Origin: Candidatus Hydrogenedens terephthalaticus JGI OTU-1
GTDB lineage: Bacteria; Hydrogenedentota; Hydrogenedentia; Hydrogenedentales; Hydrogenedentaceae
Direction of reading: 5' to 3'
Assembly (NCBI GenBank): GCA_000493945.1
Contig: AWNW01000023.1
Coordinates: forward strand, 21,270 to 45,534
Length of the DNA stretch: 24,265 nucleotides
Position numbers and translations under genes: made by a program. The notes beneath the pieces were generated by a model. It ran no database searches and was not told the origin of the DNA. It saw nothing but the letters and a program-made list of their open reading frames with translations. Each line of letters starts with the position of its first letter. Within the stretch, counting starts at the first letter, position 1. Shown one piece after another: positions 9,254-17,752 of this stretch.

Positions 9254-10210
9254 ATGAAGATTTTGATATTCGGGGCAGGTGCGTTAGGTTGTGTTGTTGG
9301 TGGATTTATGAAAAAAGCAGGGCATGAGGTTATCCTTGTTGGTAGACAGGAGATGGTAGATGCTATCCAGCAGGAGGGGTTATATATCTCGGGTATTTGG
9401 GGAAACCACTATATTCCCAATTTGCCTATATTCTCAAAGGTCCAAGATGAGTGGAAAGGACAAATAGATTTAATTCTTTTGTCCGTTAAGTCTTACGATA
9501 CAGAACAAGCGGTTTTAGATATTCTACCAGTTATTTCAGACCATACATTGATATGTTCATATCAAAATGGGTTAGGAAATGTTGAAAAAATAGCACGGTT
9601 TGTAGGAATGGAAAGAACAATTCCTGCTCGTGTTATTTTTGGTAGTCGAGTTTTGAAGCCTGGATTTGTTCAGGTAACTGTGATTGCAGAACCTACGGCA
9701 TTAGGAAGGTTGGAACAAGGACCTGATGAAACGACGGTGCGTAATATTGCTGAAACTATGAATACGGCAGGTATTCCCACAGTATACACGGAAAATATTG
9801 AAGGTTTAATCTGGGCAAAAGTTGCGTATAATTCAGCCTTAAATCCATTATCTGCTTTATTAGATGTTCCTTATGGACGATTGATGGAAACAGAAGAGAC
9901 ACAAATGATAATGAAAAATGTAATTCATGAATTATATGCGGTGGCTCAAAAGAAAAATGTTCCGATGATAATTCCTACTCCGGAGGAATATATTCAGTTG
10001 TTGTTTTATAAATTAATTCCACCGACAGCGGAACATTATGCAAGTATGCGGGAAGATTTAAAACAAGGGAAGAAAACAGAGATAGATGCCCTCAATGGAG
10101 CCATCGTAAAAATCGGTGAAGAATTAAATATAGACTGTCCTTTCAATAGTCTGTTAACGAATTTGATTAAAGCACGAGAAAAAATGTCTATAAATGCGGT
10201 TCAGGAGTAA
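9254..10210 (+). CDS. panE: 2-dehydropantoate (ketopantoate) 2-reductase family protein
   Basis: The 318-residue product has the N-terminal NADPH-binding Rossmann motif GAGALG (residues 7-12) and the family's SVKSYDTEQA and SYQNGLGNVE segments. In the C-terminal domain the helix GLIWAKVAYNSALNPLSALL carries the catalytic Lys189 and the conserved Asn residues. PanE reduces 2-dehydropantoate to pantoate in pantothenate/CoA synthesis. The ApbA/PanE family also contains reductases of other 2-oxoacids, and no other pan gene is nearby, so the exact substrate is inferred. An excellent AGGAG sits at 9241-9245. The gene starts 38 bp after the second kinase and may be co-transcribed with it. It converges on the third kinase with a 16-bp gap. 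Confidence 0.88.
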   Translation: MKILIFGAGALGCVVGGFMKKAGHEVILVGRQEMVDAIQQEGLYISGIWGNHYIPNLPIFSKVQDEWKGQIDLILLSVKSYDTEQAVLDILPVISDHTLICSYQNGLGNVEKIARFVGMERTIPARVIFGSRVLKPGFVQVTVIAEPTALGRLEQGPDETTVRNIAETMNTAGIPTVYTENIEGLIWAKVAYNSALNPLSALLDVPYGRLMETEETQMIMKNVIHELYAVAQKKNVPMIIPTPEEYIQLLFYKLIPPTAEHYASMREDLKQGKKTEIDALNGAIVKIGEELNIDCPFNSLLTNLIKAREKMSINAVQE

Positions 10211-10226
10211 AAGTTTTTTTGAAGTA

Positions 10227-12155
10227 TTACTTTGTGCTGGGATTTGTAATGAACATTCTTATTTTTTGAAGAATTTCTTTTGTGCCGAAGGGTTTTGTAA
10301 GAAAGTCATTTATTTTTAGTTCTGGGTCGAAAACATTAATGCTGTCTTCGGAATATCCTGTGGAAATAATTACCGGTACATTCGGTAAAATTTTACGGAT
10401 TTGTCGAAGTGTCTCTATCCCATTCAAACCCGGCATTTTTATATCCAGAATAATAAGTCGTATTTGTTCACGGTAATCTTTTACTTTATCAATTCCTTCA
10501 ATGCCGTTAACGGCATTGATAACTTTATAGCCTTCTTTTTGAAGTATGGCGTTAAAAAATTTCAGGACATCTTCTTCATCGTCAATGATAAGAATGAGAG
10601 CCTTTTCCGGGGATACCCATTCTTTTTGAGAGCCAAAGCAAGGGAAGAAAAGAGTAAAAGTAGAACCCTGTCCCGGTTTACTTTCTATTTGAATAGCCCC
10701 CTTATGAGTTCGTGCTACTCCCGATACCGAAGCTAAACCTAAACCTCTTCCCAAAAACTTACTCGAGAAAAAAGGTTCAAAAATTCGTTCTTTGTCTTCT
10801 TCTTTAATACCGCAACCTGTATCGGATATAGAAATAAAGACATAATCTCCGGGATTGGCTTTGTCCGCAAATCGTAGGTTTTGCAAGTCCTCAGCAGTTA
10901 ATGTTTTCTTACCTGTTTGAACTGTAATTGTTCCTCCTTCAGGGGGTAATGCCTCCAATGCGTTTACTAACAAATGAGATATGCTCTGATGTATTTGGGA
11001 GGAATCTCCTTCAACAAGGGGAAGATTAGGTTGTATTTGTTGAAGCAAACGAACGCCTTTATGAAGGGAAGGATAAAAAGTATCTATGGTATGATTAACC
11101 ATGTCGTTAAAATCAAAAATTTGGATTGTTTCTCGTTCTTTACCGGAATAGGTAAGTAGTTGTCTTGTTAGTTTAGCGGCTCTTTCGGTAGATTTCCGAA
11201 TTTGTTCAAGATTGTCTTGAATGCGTTTGGGCAGATTTTCACTGTTCATTAATGCCAGTTCTGTATGTCCCATAATGCCCATTAGAATATTATTAAATTC
11301 ATGAGCAATCCCCGAAGCCAAAACACCTATGCTTTCCAATCTGCGGACATGTTCCATTCTGGCTAAAACTGTATCCCGTTCTTTCCGCTGTTGAAATTCC
11401 TCTGTAGTATCTATTTGAATACATAAGACCTCATCTACTTTACCTTCACGAATAACGGGCATTAAGGTGAAATGTATCCATTTTTCTTCCCCTTTTTTAT
11501 TTCGTATATCCCACAAGAAAAGCCCATTTATTCTCTTACCATTGAATAATTGATTAAGATGATTTTTTAGCGTCTCAATTTGATAATTGCTATAGCAATT
11601 TTTTAAATCGTCAAGATTTTTAATATCTTTTGCTTTAATTCCGTATAGACTTTCGGAATATTTGTTCCAGATAATTATATTGTGGTTCTTATCAAAACTT
11701 TGAATAGCAATTTTATTCACTGTGTTAAGGATAGCGTCAAAACGATTTAATGCCCACTCCAAGTTTATCTTCGTTTCTTTCAATTCTGTTATATCCTGTA
11801 AAATTACCTGGACGCAATCCTCTTGAAGTCGTTCATCACGGGTTATGTATGAATAATGTAGAAACCACTTTTTATGGGATTGAAGTGTTTCAAGCGGATA
11901 CTCAAATGCCTTGACGGAACCTTCTTCTTGAAGTTTCTTTCGAATGAAACCCGGAGGAAGAATGTATTTTTGTAAGTCAGATATATTTTTTCCGATAACT
12001 TCTTCAGGAGATGAATAAAGATTATCTATTTCAAATAATTTCAAAGCATTTCGGTCTATAAAAACTATTTCACCATTCATACGGTACCTTACAAGACCGA
12101 TGGATGCGAAATCCATTGCTTCATTAAAAATTTTCAAGAATTCTTCCGAATCCAT
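10227..12155 (-). CDS. Cytoplasmic PAS hybrid histidine kinase with intact receiver (third of three)
   Basis: This 642-residue protein, on the opposite strand from the other two kinases, has the same plan in short form. A PAS-like domain covers about 8-125 and a second PAS about 136-258. HisKA follows with His285 in SGIAHEFNN, then a HATPase domain with an LLVNALEALP N box, DTGCGI and GRGLGLAS. A canonical C-terminal receiver has the IIDDEED acid pair, phospho-acceptor Asp571 (LIILDIKMP) and the FLTKPF lysine. No transmembrane helices are visible, so sensing is intracellular. The three kinases share the [ST]GKE/[SA]GKG turn after the dimerisation helix and the F[LA]GRGLGL[AS]S lid, supporting common descent. 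There is no output domain, so the signal must leave via an unlinked partner or act within the kinase set. Confidence 0.93.
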   Translation of the reverse strand: MDSEEFLKIFNEAMDFASIGLVRYRMNGEIVFIDRNALKLFEIDNLYSSPEEVIGKNISDLQKYILPPGFIRKKLQEEGSVKAFEYPLETLQSHKKWFLHYSYITRDERLQEDCVQVILQDITELKETKINLEWALNRFDAILNTVNKIAIQSFDKNHNIIIWNKYSESLYGIKAKDIKNLDDLKNCYSNYQIETLKNHLNQLFNGKRINGLFLWDIRNKKGEEKWIHFTLMPVIREGKVDEVLCIQIDTTEEFQQRKERDTVLARMEHVRRLESIGVLASGIAHEFNNILMGIMGHTELALMNSENLPKRIQDNLEQIRKSTERAAKLTRQLLTYSGKERETIQIFDFNDMVNHTIDTFYPSLHKGVRLLQQIQPNLPLVEGDSSQIHQSISHLLVNALEALPPEGGTITVQTGKKTLTAEDLQNLRFADKANPGDYVFISISDTGCGIKEEDKERIFEPFFSSKFLGRGLGLASVSGVARTHKGAIQIESKPGQGSTFTLFFPCFGSQKEWVSPEKALILIIDDEEDVLKFFNAILQKEGYKVINAVNGIEGIDKVKDYREQIRLIILDIKMPGLNGIETLRQIRKILPNVPVIISTGYSEDSINVFDPELKINDFLTKPFGTKEILQKIRMFITNPSTK

Positions 12156-12542
12156 TTTTGTTTTTGCCCTTATTCAAGTATAAATATATTGTATAAAAAC
12201 AATAATGGGAATAAATTTATTCTTTTAGGGATTAGATAGTTCTCCACTCGAATAAAGAGATTATTAACCCTTGATTTTACAGCCCAGTATAGCGATGATA
12301 ACATTTTTAAATGATTTAAATCAAGAAAAAGGAAGAAAGGAGAAAAAAACTTAAAATTTTTTAATCGAGTAGATATTATAAAAATTCTGTTTGTGGTATT
12401 AATTATCCAAGTATTGTGTAAGATACCAATATAGGTTTTAGTTGTTTCTTCTTTGCATTTTAAAAGAAATATTGATATACTGATGTTGATTTTGGGCGTA
12501 TTTGGGCAATAAAAATATTGTAGAGTTAAAGAGGAACTAATA
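12156..12542. promoter_or_regulatory. Divergent intergenic region between the third kinase and the pfkB gene
   Basis: This 387-bp AT-rich stretch has no credible open reading frame and should hold promoters in both directions. For the plus-strand operon, TTGATT at 12486-12491 and TAAAAA at 12510-12515 (18-base spacer) form a plausible but weak promoter. Between them lies TTTGGGC-GTA-TTTGGGC (12491-12507), a perfect 7-bp direct repeat with 10-bp periodicity that could be a binding site. I see no riboswitch-like or RNA-gene structure by eye. GAGGA seven bases before 12543 is the ribosome site of the next gene. Confidence 0.35.
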
Positions 12543-13496
12543 ATGCAGTTTGACCTTGTAACGGTTGGTGTTGTTTGTGCAGATGTAATGGTAAAACCTG
12601 TAGATGCTTTTCCACCAAAAGGGACTTTATCGTTAGTCCCTCAATTGGAGATGCATTTAGGTGGGCTTGCAGGGGTTACCGCAGTTATATTTAGTAAATT
12701 AGGTGGAAAGTCTGCATTTATTGGACAATTAGGAGAAGACCGTTTCGGTGATTTTATTTTAAATGCATTAACTTCTGCAGGGGTTAATGTTCAGGGGGTA
12801 AAACGAACAAAGGAATATAATTCATCTGCAACAGTTGTGTTAATAAACTCTAATGGTGAAAGAACATTTCTTCATCATGTAGGAACAAATGCAAGTGTAA
12901 GCGAAGAAGATTTGGATTTTAATGTTATCGCTTCTGCAAAGATTTTACATTGGGGGGGAAGTTCGATTACTCCAAAGTTGGATGGTGAGCCAATTGGAAG
13001 GGTTTTTGAAAAAGCCCGTAGCATGGGGGTAAAGACCTCGATAGATACTTGCTATGATGGGAAAGGGATATGGTTACCTCACATTGAACCTGCTTTGAAA
13101 CATACCCATATTGTATTTTCAAGTTTGGAAGAGGCTCGAAATTATACCGGGAAGTATGAACCTTCTGATATTGCAGATTTCTATTTAAGTTATGGAGTAG
13201 AAATTGCTGTGATTAAAATGGGGGAACAAGGAGTTCTGGTTAAGAGTAATGATGAGACCATCCGTTTGCCTGCCTATTCTGTCCCTGTGGTGGATACGAC
13301 GGGGGCAGGAGATGCTTCATGTGGGGGCTTTTTATATGGATATGTGGCTGGGTATCCCCTAAAAAAATGCGCACAAATGGCAAATGCTGTAGGTGCCCTG
13401 ACCGTGCAGGTTATGGGTGGGAGTAATGGTGTTCATTCATTGGAACAAGTAATAAAATTTATAGAGGAACATGAGAAGGTCTACAAGTATGAATAA
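12543..13496 (+). CDS. PfkB/ribokinase-family sugar kinase
   Basis: The 317-residue product shows the family's N-terminal substrate region (GVVCADVMVKP), the first PfkB signature (GGLAG...FSKLGG...IGQLGEDRFGDFI), and the second signature DTTGAGDASCGGFLYGY with catalytic base Asp257. It is expected to be a cytoplasmic ATP-dependent kinase for a sugar, sugar acid or nucleoside; the substrate cannot be read from sequence. Its stop overlaps the next gene's ATG (ATGAATAA, 13489-13496), so it is translationally coupled to a small exported protein and then an LptD-like protein. That context makes envelope-sugar metabolism possible, but the sequence is closer to the general kinase family than to heptose kinase HldE. 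A good GAGGA precedes the ATG. Confidence 0.9.
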   Translation: MQFDLVTVGVVCADVMVKPVDAFPPKGTLSLVPQLEMHLGGLAGVTAVIFSKLGGKSAFIGQLGEDRFGDFILNALTSAGVNVQGVKRTKEYNSSATVVLINSNGERTFLHHVGTNASVSEEDLDFNVIASAKILHWGGSSITPKLDGEPIGRVFEKARSMGVKTSIDTCYDGKGIWLPHIEPALKHTHIVFSSLEEARNYTGKYEPSDIADFYLSYGVEIAVIKMGEQGVLVKSNDETIRLPAYSVPVVDTTGAGDASCGGFLYGYVAGYPLKKCAQMANAVGALTVQVMGGSNGVHSLEQVIKFIEEHEKVYKYE

Positions 13497-13743
13497 AAAT
13501 CTCTATAAATGTTTTTTAATAATTTTTTGTATATCCGTCTTATTCGTTTCATTGATTGGTGTCTACGGCGATGAGCAGAAAAAGTCGGATGAAGTAAAAA
13601 AACAACCAGCCAATACAGGATCTGTCGAAAATGAGAAGCGTTCGGATACAAATAATACGGTAAAAGAAGAACAAAAAACCACAAAAAGGGAGACAGTAAA
13701 GAAAAAAGTCCCAGCCTTTTGGTTTTTGTTCCCAGAAAAGTAA
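13489..13743 (+). CDS. Small exported Lys/Glu-rich protein, possible partial copy of the lptD 5' end
   Basis: I chose the ATG at 13489, which overlaps the pfkB stop, over an upstream in-frame ATG at 13471 that lies deeper inside pfkB. The 84-residue product has a signal peptide (NKN start, hydrophobic core residues 8-24) ending in VYG before an acidic residue. A low-complexity Lys/Glu/Thr tail follows and ends in VPAFWFLFPEK. The same VYG-acid junction ends the LptD signal peptide encoded just downstream. TTKRETVK (residues 64-71) matches TTKQETVK (41-48) of that protein. This suggests a duplicated and decayed or repurposed 5' end of lptD, or two related linker proteins. No lipobox Cys is seen at the junction. 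Function is unknown. Confidence 0.55.
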   Translation: MNKNLYKCFLIIFCISVLFVSLIGVYGDEQKKSDEVKKQPANTGSVENEKRSDTNNTVKEEQKTTKRETVKKKVPAFWFLFPEK

Positions 13744-13766
13744 AGGAATATTTGGAGAACTATAAA

Positions 13767-16415
13767 GTGAATATATATACAAAAAAGATGTGCAAAACGA
13801 TAGTTGCTTTAGTAGTTTTTTCTTTATGTGTATGGGTTTATGGAGAGGACATATCAAAAAATGGACAGAAAAATTTACAAGAAAATACTACAAAGCAAGA
13901 AACTGTCAAAGTTGGTGGTAATTCACATGCAGGAGTAAATCAAAAAGACTCAACAAGAAAAAATTTTAATAATTCAAAACAAAACCAGGAACAAGAAGAA
14001 CAGAAAGAGCAGGTAAAACCTAAAATTGTCGGAACACAAATTCGCAGATATCCACCTATGGAGCAAGTTCGTGCCCCTATGACGGGTAAACCTTCTATGA
14101 ATCCCATGGTAGATTTAAAACCGCGTTCCATTCGAGATGCTTTTACTCAACCATTGACATTAGGCTCTGAGGCGGAAGGTTTTATTGCTCCTGATTGGAA
14201 ACAACCATTCAAAGATGTAAAAGCAGACCGAATGCAACGAGAATTGGAAACAGGCAAAACGGTTATGCAGGGGAATGTCCGCCTTCGGTTAGGGGAATTG
14301 TTATTTGAATCAGACCGTTTTTTATATGAAGGGGATACAGAAAAGGTAGAAGCGGAAGGAAATGTAAAGATAACGCAGAAAGATTCAGTCCTTCAAGCAA
14401 ATAAAGTTGTTTATACAACACCTCCTAAAGAGGAAATTATAAATATCCCTTCGATATTAAAACCTGTTTTAAGTGAAGAGGAATTGGCACGAAAACGGTT
14501 AAGAACAGGAAGGCTTTATGCCGAATATCTTTCTATAAAAGACCCCTATCGTGATTTTTCTGCAGAGCAGATAGAATATGATTTTTTGAAGAAAACGGGA
14601 GAAATGACAAATGCCAGAGGGGTTGTAGGTCCGTTTTATTTTTATGCGGGTTCTTTACATCTCCACGGAGAAAATTCATTTACTGCGGAGGATGTCTGGT
14701 TAACAACCTGTGACCATGACCCACCTCACTATCGTGTAAAAGTTAAGAAACTTGTTGTAGAGGAAAGTAAATTTAAAGAGGCAGAATTTCTGCGATTGCA
14801 AATAGGTAAAGTCACAACTCCGATATTTTTCCCCTTCTGGGGAGGTGAAGGGTTTATGGGTGGATTTGATATTGATATGGGGAGAGAATCTGGTATTGGC
14901 TCTTATTTAAATATTGGTTATTTGAGAGATGTTTCCGATAATATCCAGATAGGTCCCAGAGTAATGATTACTGAAAAAGAAGGTGTAGGATTTGGGGGTG
15001 ATGCTTATTACGATTTTATGGAAAGCCCTACCTCGTTTTTTTATAGAACCAAGGGAGAAGTTCATGGCTTATATACCACAGAAGAACGAGGTTATATTCA
15101 TCTGAAAAATCGGTTTGAGCCGAGTGATGACCTAATTCTCCTTGCTCAGGTGGAACATTGGAGTGACGAGGATTTTTATAAAGATTTCTTCTATAAGACA
15201 TATCGGGATCGCACAGAACCTCGTTCGTTTGTCAATGTTACCTATCGCCAGCCTGAATATATAGCAACCGCAACCACAAGAGTGGGAACGCATGGCTGGG
15301 TGCATGAAACAGAAAGATTACCCGAAGCAACTTTCCATTGGCTAGAACAGCCTTTATTTTCGGATGTTTACATGTCGTTTGATACGATAAATGGGTATAA
15401 CCGTCGTGAGCCGTATGATTATGAGGCGTTTCGAACAGTCAATATTCTGAGACTTACCTATGATATAAGACCCTTGGGACCTATTAAGGTAACACCTTTT
15501 GCAGAAAGCCAGATAACATGGTATTCAGAACAATCGAATGGCGATGAAAGTGTTGGTGGTTTGTCAGAAAAAGTGGGTGTAACACTTCAAACTCGATTAA
15601 TTCGTGTATATGGCGGTTTTTTAGGTTTCTCTGCTATAAAACATGTTGTGCTTCCATCGTTAACCTTATCTTATCGAACACCCTCTGCCTATAACATTAG
15701 AGACCGTTATTATTTTGATCCCTTAGATACAGTAACCGGACAAACGCGTATAGAAACTAAATTAGACAATGTATTTTATGGAAAAGATGCAGAAACACAG
15801 GAAGTCTGGCAACTTGCAAGGTTAACTTTATATCAGGGAAATGATTTTTGGAATGAATATCACAAATCGGATGATTATGAAATAGAAATAGATGTTAGAC
15901 CTCGTAAATGGTATGGTTTACAACTTGCTGCAGAAAAACATGTCTCGGAAGAAATAAAATGGTATGAGCAAATACGGGAAGCAAATAGACTATCGGTTTA
16001 TGATTGGATGGATAGATGGCTTGACGAGAAAGAGGGAAGAAATTCCTATTTAGAAATATCTGATTTAGTCTCGGGCGATTATACCCGTGTTTTGGGAACA
16101 ATGTATTTTGATAATACTCTCATAGGTGGAAGAGCCAATGGAAGAGTTGGATTTATGTTGGCGGAGACAGAAAATGAAGTGGTAAATCGTGACATTTTGT
16201 ATGGATTGGGTTACCGTTTAAACGACAAATGGTCGGTGGCTTTTGAACATATATATGATTTAGAAAATGACAATTTAAGACGCCAAACCTACGAGATTCG
16301 CAGAAATCTGCATTGTTGGGATGTAGGACTTCGCTGGACGGAACGCGAACGAGGAACAGATATTAGCGTTGAATTTAGCCTTACTGCATTTCCCGGCACA
16401 CGAATTCGTTTCTAA
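13767..16415 (+). CDS. lptD: LptD-like outer-membrane LPS-assembly protein
   Basis: An ATG occurs at 13719, but GTG at 13767 has GGAG about ten bases upstream and gives a proper signal peptide ending VWVYG before Glu27, so I prefer it (882 residues). Residues 27-100 are a Gln/Asn/Lys-rich linker. Residues about 148-225 form an OstA/LptA-type domain (MQGNVRLRLGELLFESDRFL, VEAEGNVKITQKDSVLQANK). Cys315 lies in TTCDHDPPHY ahead of the conserved PIFFPFW segment. The remainder is alternating barrel strands ending in Phe (PGTRIRF), the usual BAM recognition residue. LptD inserts LPS into the outer leaflet. No LptE or other Lpt gene is nearby. Divergence is large, so lptD is a family-level call, yet domain order and motifs agree well. 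Confidence 0.85.
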   Translation: MNIYTKKMCKTIVALVVFSLCVWVYGEDISKNGQKNLQENTTKQETVKVGGNSHAGVNQKDSTRKNFNNSKQNQEQEEQKEQVKPKIVGTQIRRYPPMEQVRAPMTGKPSMNPMVDLKPRSIRDAFTQPLTLGSEAEGFIAPDWKQPFKDVKADRMQRELETGKTVMQGNVRLRLGELLFESDRFLYEGDTEKVEAEGNVKITQKDSVLQANKVVYTTPPKEEIINIPSILKPVLSEEELARKRLRTGRLYAEYLSIKDPYRDFSAEQIEYDFLKKTGEMTNARGVVGPFYFYAGSLHLHGENSFTAEDVWLTTCDHDPPHYRVKVKKLVVEESKFKEAEFLRLQIGKVTTPIFFPFWGGEGFMGGFDIDMGRESGIGSYLNIGYLRDVSDNIQIGPRVMITEKEGVGFGGDAYYDFMESPTSFFYRTKGEVHGLYTTEERGYIHLKNRFEPSDDLILLAQVEHWSDEDFYKDFFYKTYRDRTEPRSFVNVTYRQPEYIATATTRVGTHGWVHETERLPEATFHWLEQPLFSDVYMSFDTINGYNRREPYDYEAFRTVNILRLTYDIRPLGPIKVTPFAESQITWYSEQSNGDESVGGLSEKVGVTLQTRLIRVYGGFLGFSAIKHVVLPSLTLSYRTPSAYNIRDRYYFDPLDTVTGQTRIETKLDNVFYGKDAETQEVWQLARLTLYQGNDFWNEYHKSDDYEIEIDVRPRKWYGLQLAAEKHVSEEIKWYEQIREANRLSVYDWMDRWLDEKEGRNSYLEISDLVSGDYTRVLGTMYFDNTLIGGRANGRVGFMLAETENEVVNRDILYGLGYRLNDKWSVAFEHIYDLENDNLRRQTYEIRRNLHCWDVGLRWTERERGTDISVEFSLTAFPGTRIRF

Positions 16416-16450
16416 TTTTGGGTAGATTATAGTAGGGAACCAAAAATTAG
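16412..16450. terminator. Possible bidirectional terminator between convergent genes
   Basis: CTAATTTTGG (16412-16421) pairs with CCAAAAATTAG (16440-16450), leaving one bulged A and an 18-base loop. It spans the lptD stop and the convergent stop of the next gene. The T-rich and A-rich arms suit termination in both directions, but the stem is AT-rich and weak and the loop is long. Confidence 0.3.
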
Positions 16451-17713
16451 CCGAATTGTCCATTCCTTATCAGTAGACCATGGATAAGTTCGACATTCAT
16501 AGGTAGAATAAAAAGAAATTAGAAAAAAAAATGTCCATAGTATCCAAAAACGAAGTTTTCTTTTTCTGCTTTCTACATAAGGAATGCTGATACCAATTAA
16601 TAAAGGCATACAACCAATGTGCCAACGAAAGCCGTAAGAAACACCACCATAATTGTTCGTCGAAAAAATATAATATGTGTTTAGAATAATGAAACTAAAA
16701 AGAAAAAAAGTAGAGATTAATTTTATATCGTTATGTAGTGATTTCCATAGATGAGGGGAGTATATGCATAATCCAAAAATCAAAATAGGGTAGAGGATAA
16801 ATAAACCTTTTGCCCCCAATAAAATATTAAAAGCATAAAGCCATTTGGGATGATGTAAAGCATCTGGACCCGCAGGATGTCTCCAATAAGAGGATTCAAA
16901 TAAAAAAGGTTCTTTGCTAATCTGCACCGGAAGTATATTCCCTGTAATATGATTCATAATTACAAGATGAACAATAAGAATGGGTAATGCTCCGATAATA
17001 ATCCATGGAAGTGCTTTCGGTTTTTTTGTTGTGAGCAAAAACAATATTGCACAAGCAATGAAAATTGTTAGAGGTAAATCAATAGTATAGACAAGTGATG
17101 CACATAATCCAATAAGTAAATAGTAAATTAAGGGAACGGTATCCGAGATAGAATATGATTTCCATATAAAATACAATCCTATAATCAGGAAGGAAGTTGC
17201 GGGGACATGGTTTGTAAAATGAGAAGCAAAAGCTGACCATTGTGTTCCATATAATAAACCAAGTAGAATTATAAGACGCACAGATTGTGTTGCTTTTATC
17301 TCATACAGGAATTTCCACACACATAGAACTGCAATAAAGTAAGGGATAATCACATTCAGAATAATCATAATGCGTGCGATAGGTTTGTAATCCTGATTGT
17401 TATCAAGTGAATATCCCATCCATCTGAGAAATTGATATTCAAAGGTCATAATCAAAGAAAGAATGGGAGGTTTACTGGAAATAATTCCATTTTTGCCCTT
17501 GACTTTATCTACGGTTTGATTTTCAAAGGGATTTGGAGATGATTCAGGAGGCTGATTGATATACCATGTATGATGATAGGTTAGGGCATAAACTGTGGCA
17601 AATCTACTTGTAAGTGTATCCCCTAAAAATACAGTTTTTAAACCTACACAAGCCCATAAAAAGGCTACTGAAATGATAATTACTTCTATTGTGAGGATAA
17701 TATTTTTTTTCAT
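16427..17713 (-). CDS. Polytopic membrane protein, GT-C glycosyltransferase-like
   Basis: The 428-residue product is very hydrophobic with about ten predicted membrane segments, beginning with one at residues 5-27. A long first extracytoplasmic loop (about 28-85) has an Arg-rich start (TSRFATVYAL) and the segment GIISSKPPILSL. A later loop carries the YGGVSYGFRW motif. These SSKPP and GG.xxxFRW segments are common in large uncharacterised GT-C-fold membrane proteins related to PMT/ArnT-type glycosyltransferases that use lipid-linked sugars. I see no obvious DD or DxD/ExD catalytic motif in the first loop, so activity is uncertain. The gene converges on lptD, with stops 11 bp apart. It starts 39 bp after the lipoprotein gene and may share its transcript. 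An envelope glycosylation role is inference. Confidence 0.65.
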   Translation of the reverse strand: MKKNIILTIEVIIISVAFLWACVGLKTVFLGDTLTSRFATVYALTYHHTWYINQPPESSPNPFENQTVDKVKGKNGIISSKPPILSLIMTFEYQFLRWMGYSLDNNQDYKPIARIMIILNVIIPYFIAVLCVWKFLYEIKATQSVRLIILLGLLYGTQWSAFASHFTNHVPATSFLIIGLYFIWKSYSISDTVPLIYYLLIGLCASLVYTIDLPLTIFIACAILFLLTTKKPKALPWIIIGALPILIVHLVIMNHITGNILPVQISKEPFLFESSYWRHPAGPDALHHPKWLYAFNILLGAKGLFILYPILIFGLCIYSPHLWKSLHNDIKLISTFFLFSFIILNTYYIFSTNNYGGVSYGFRWHIGCMPLLIGISIPYVESRKRKLRFWILWTFFFLISFYSTYECRTYPWSTDKEWTIRLIFGSLL

Positions 17714-17752
17714 TCTATACAGGTAAAATATAACTATTTTTCAGGTAATTAA

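Noticed and set aside
10282..10736. Plus-strand ORFs antisense to the third kinase's receiver domain
   Set aside because: They are shadows of a well-conserved receiver frame, with no ribosome site or family resemblance.
13549..13857. Minus-strand ORF of 102 codons across the small exported gene
   Set aside because: Its Phe/Leu/Tyr-rich composition is the complement of Lys/Glu-rich codons on the plus strand, where signal peptide, overlap with pfkB and operon spacing all favour the plus-strand gene.
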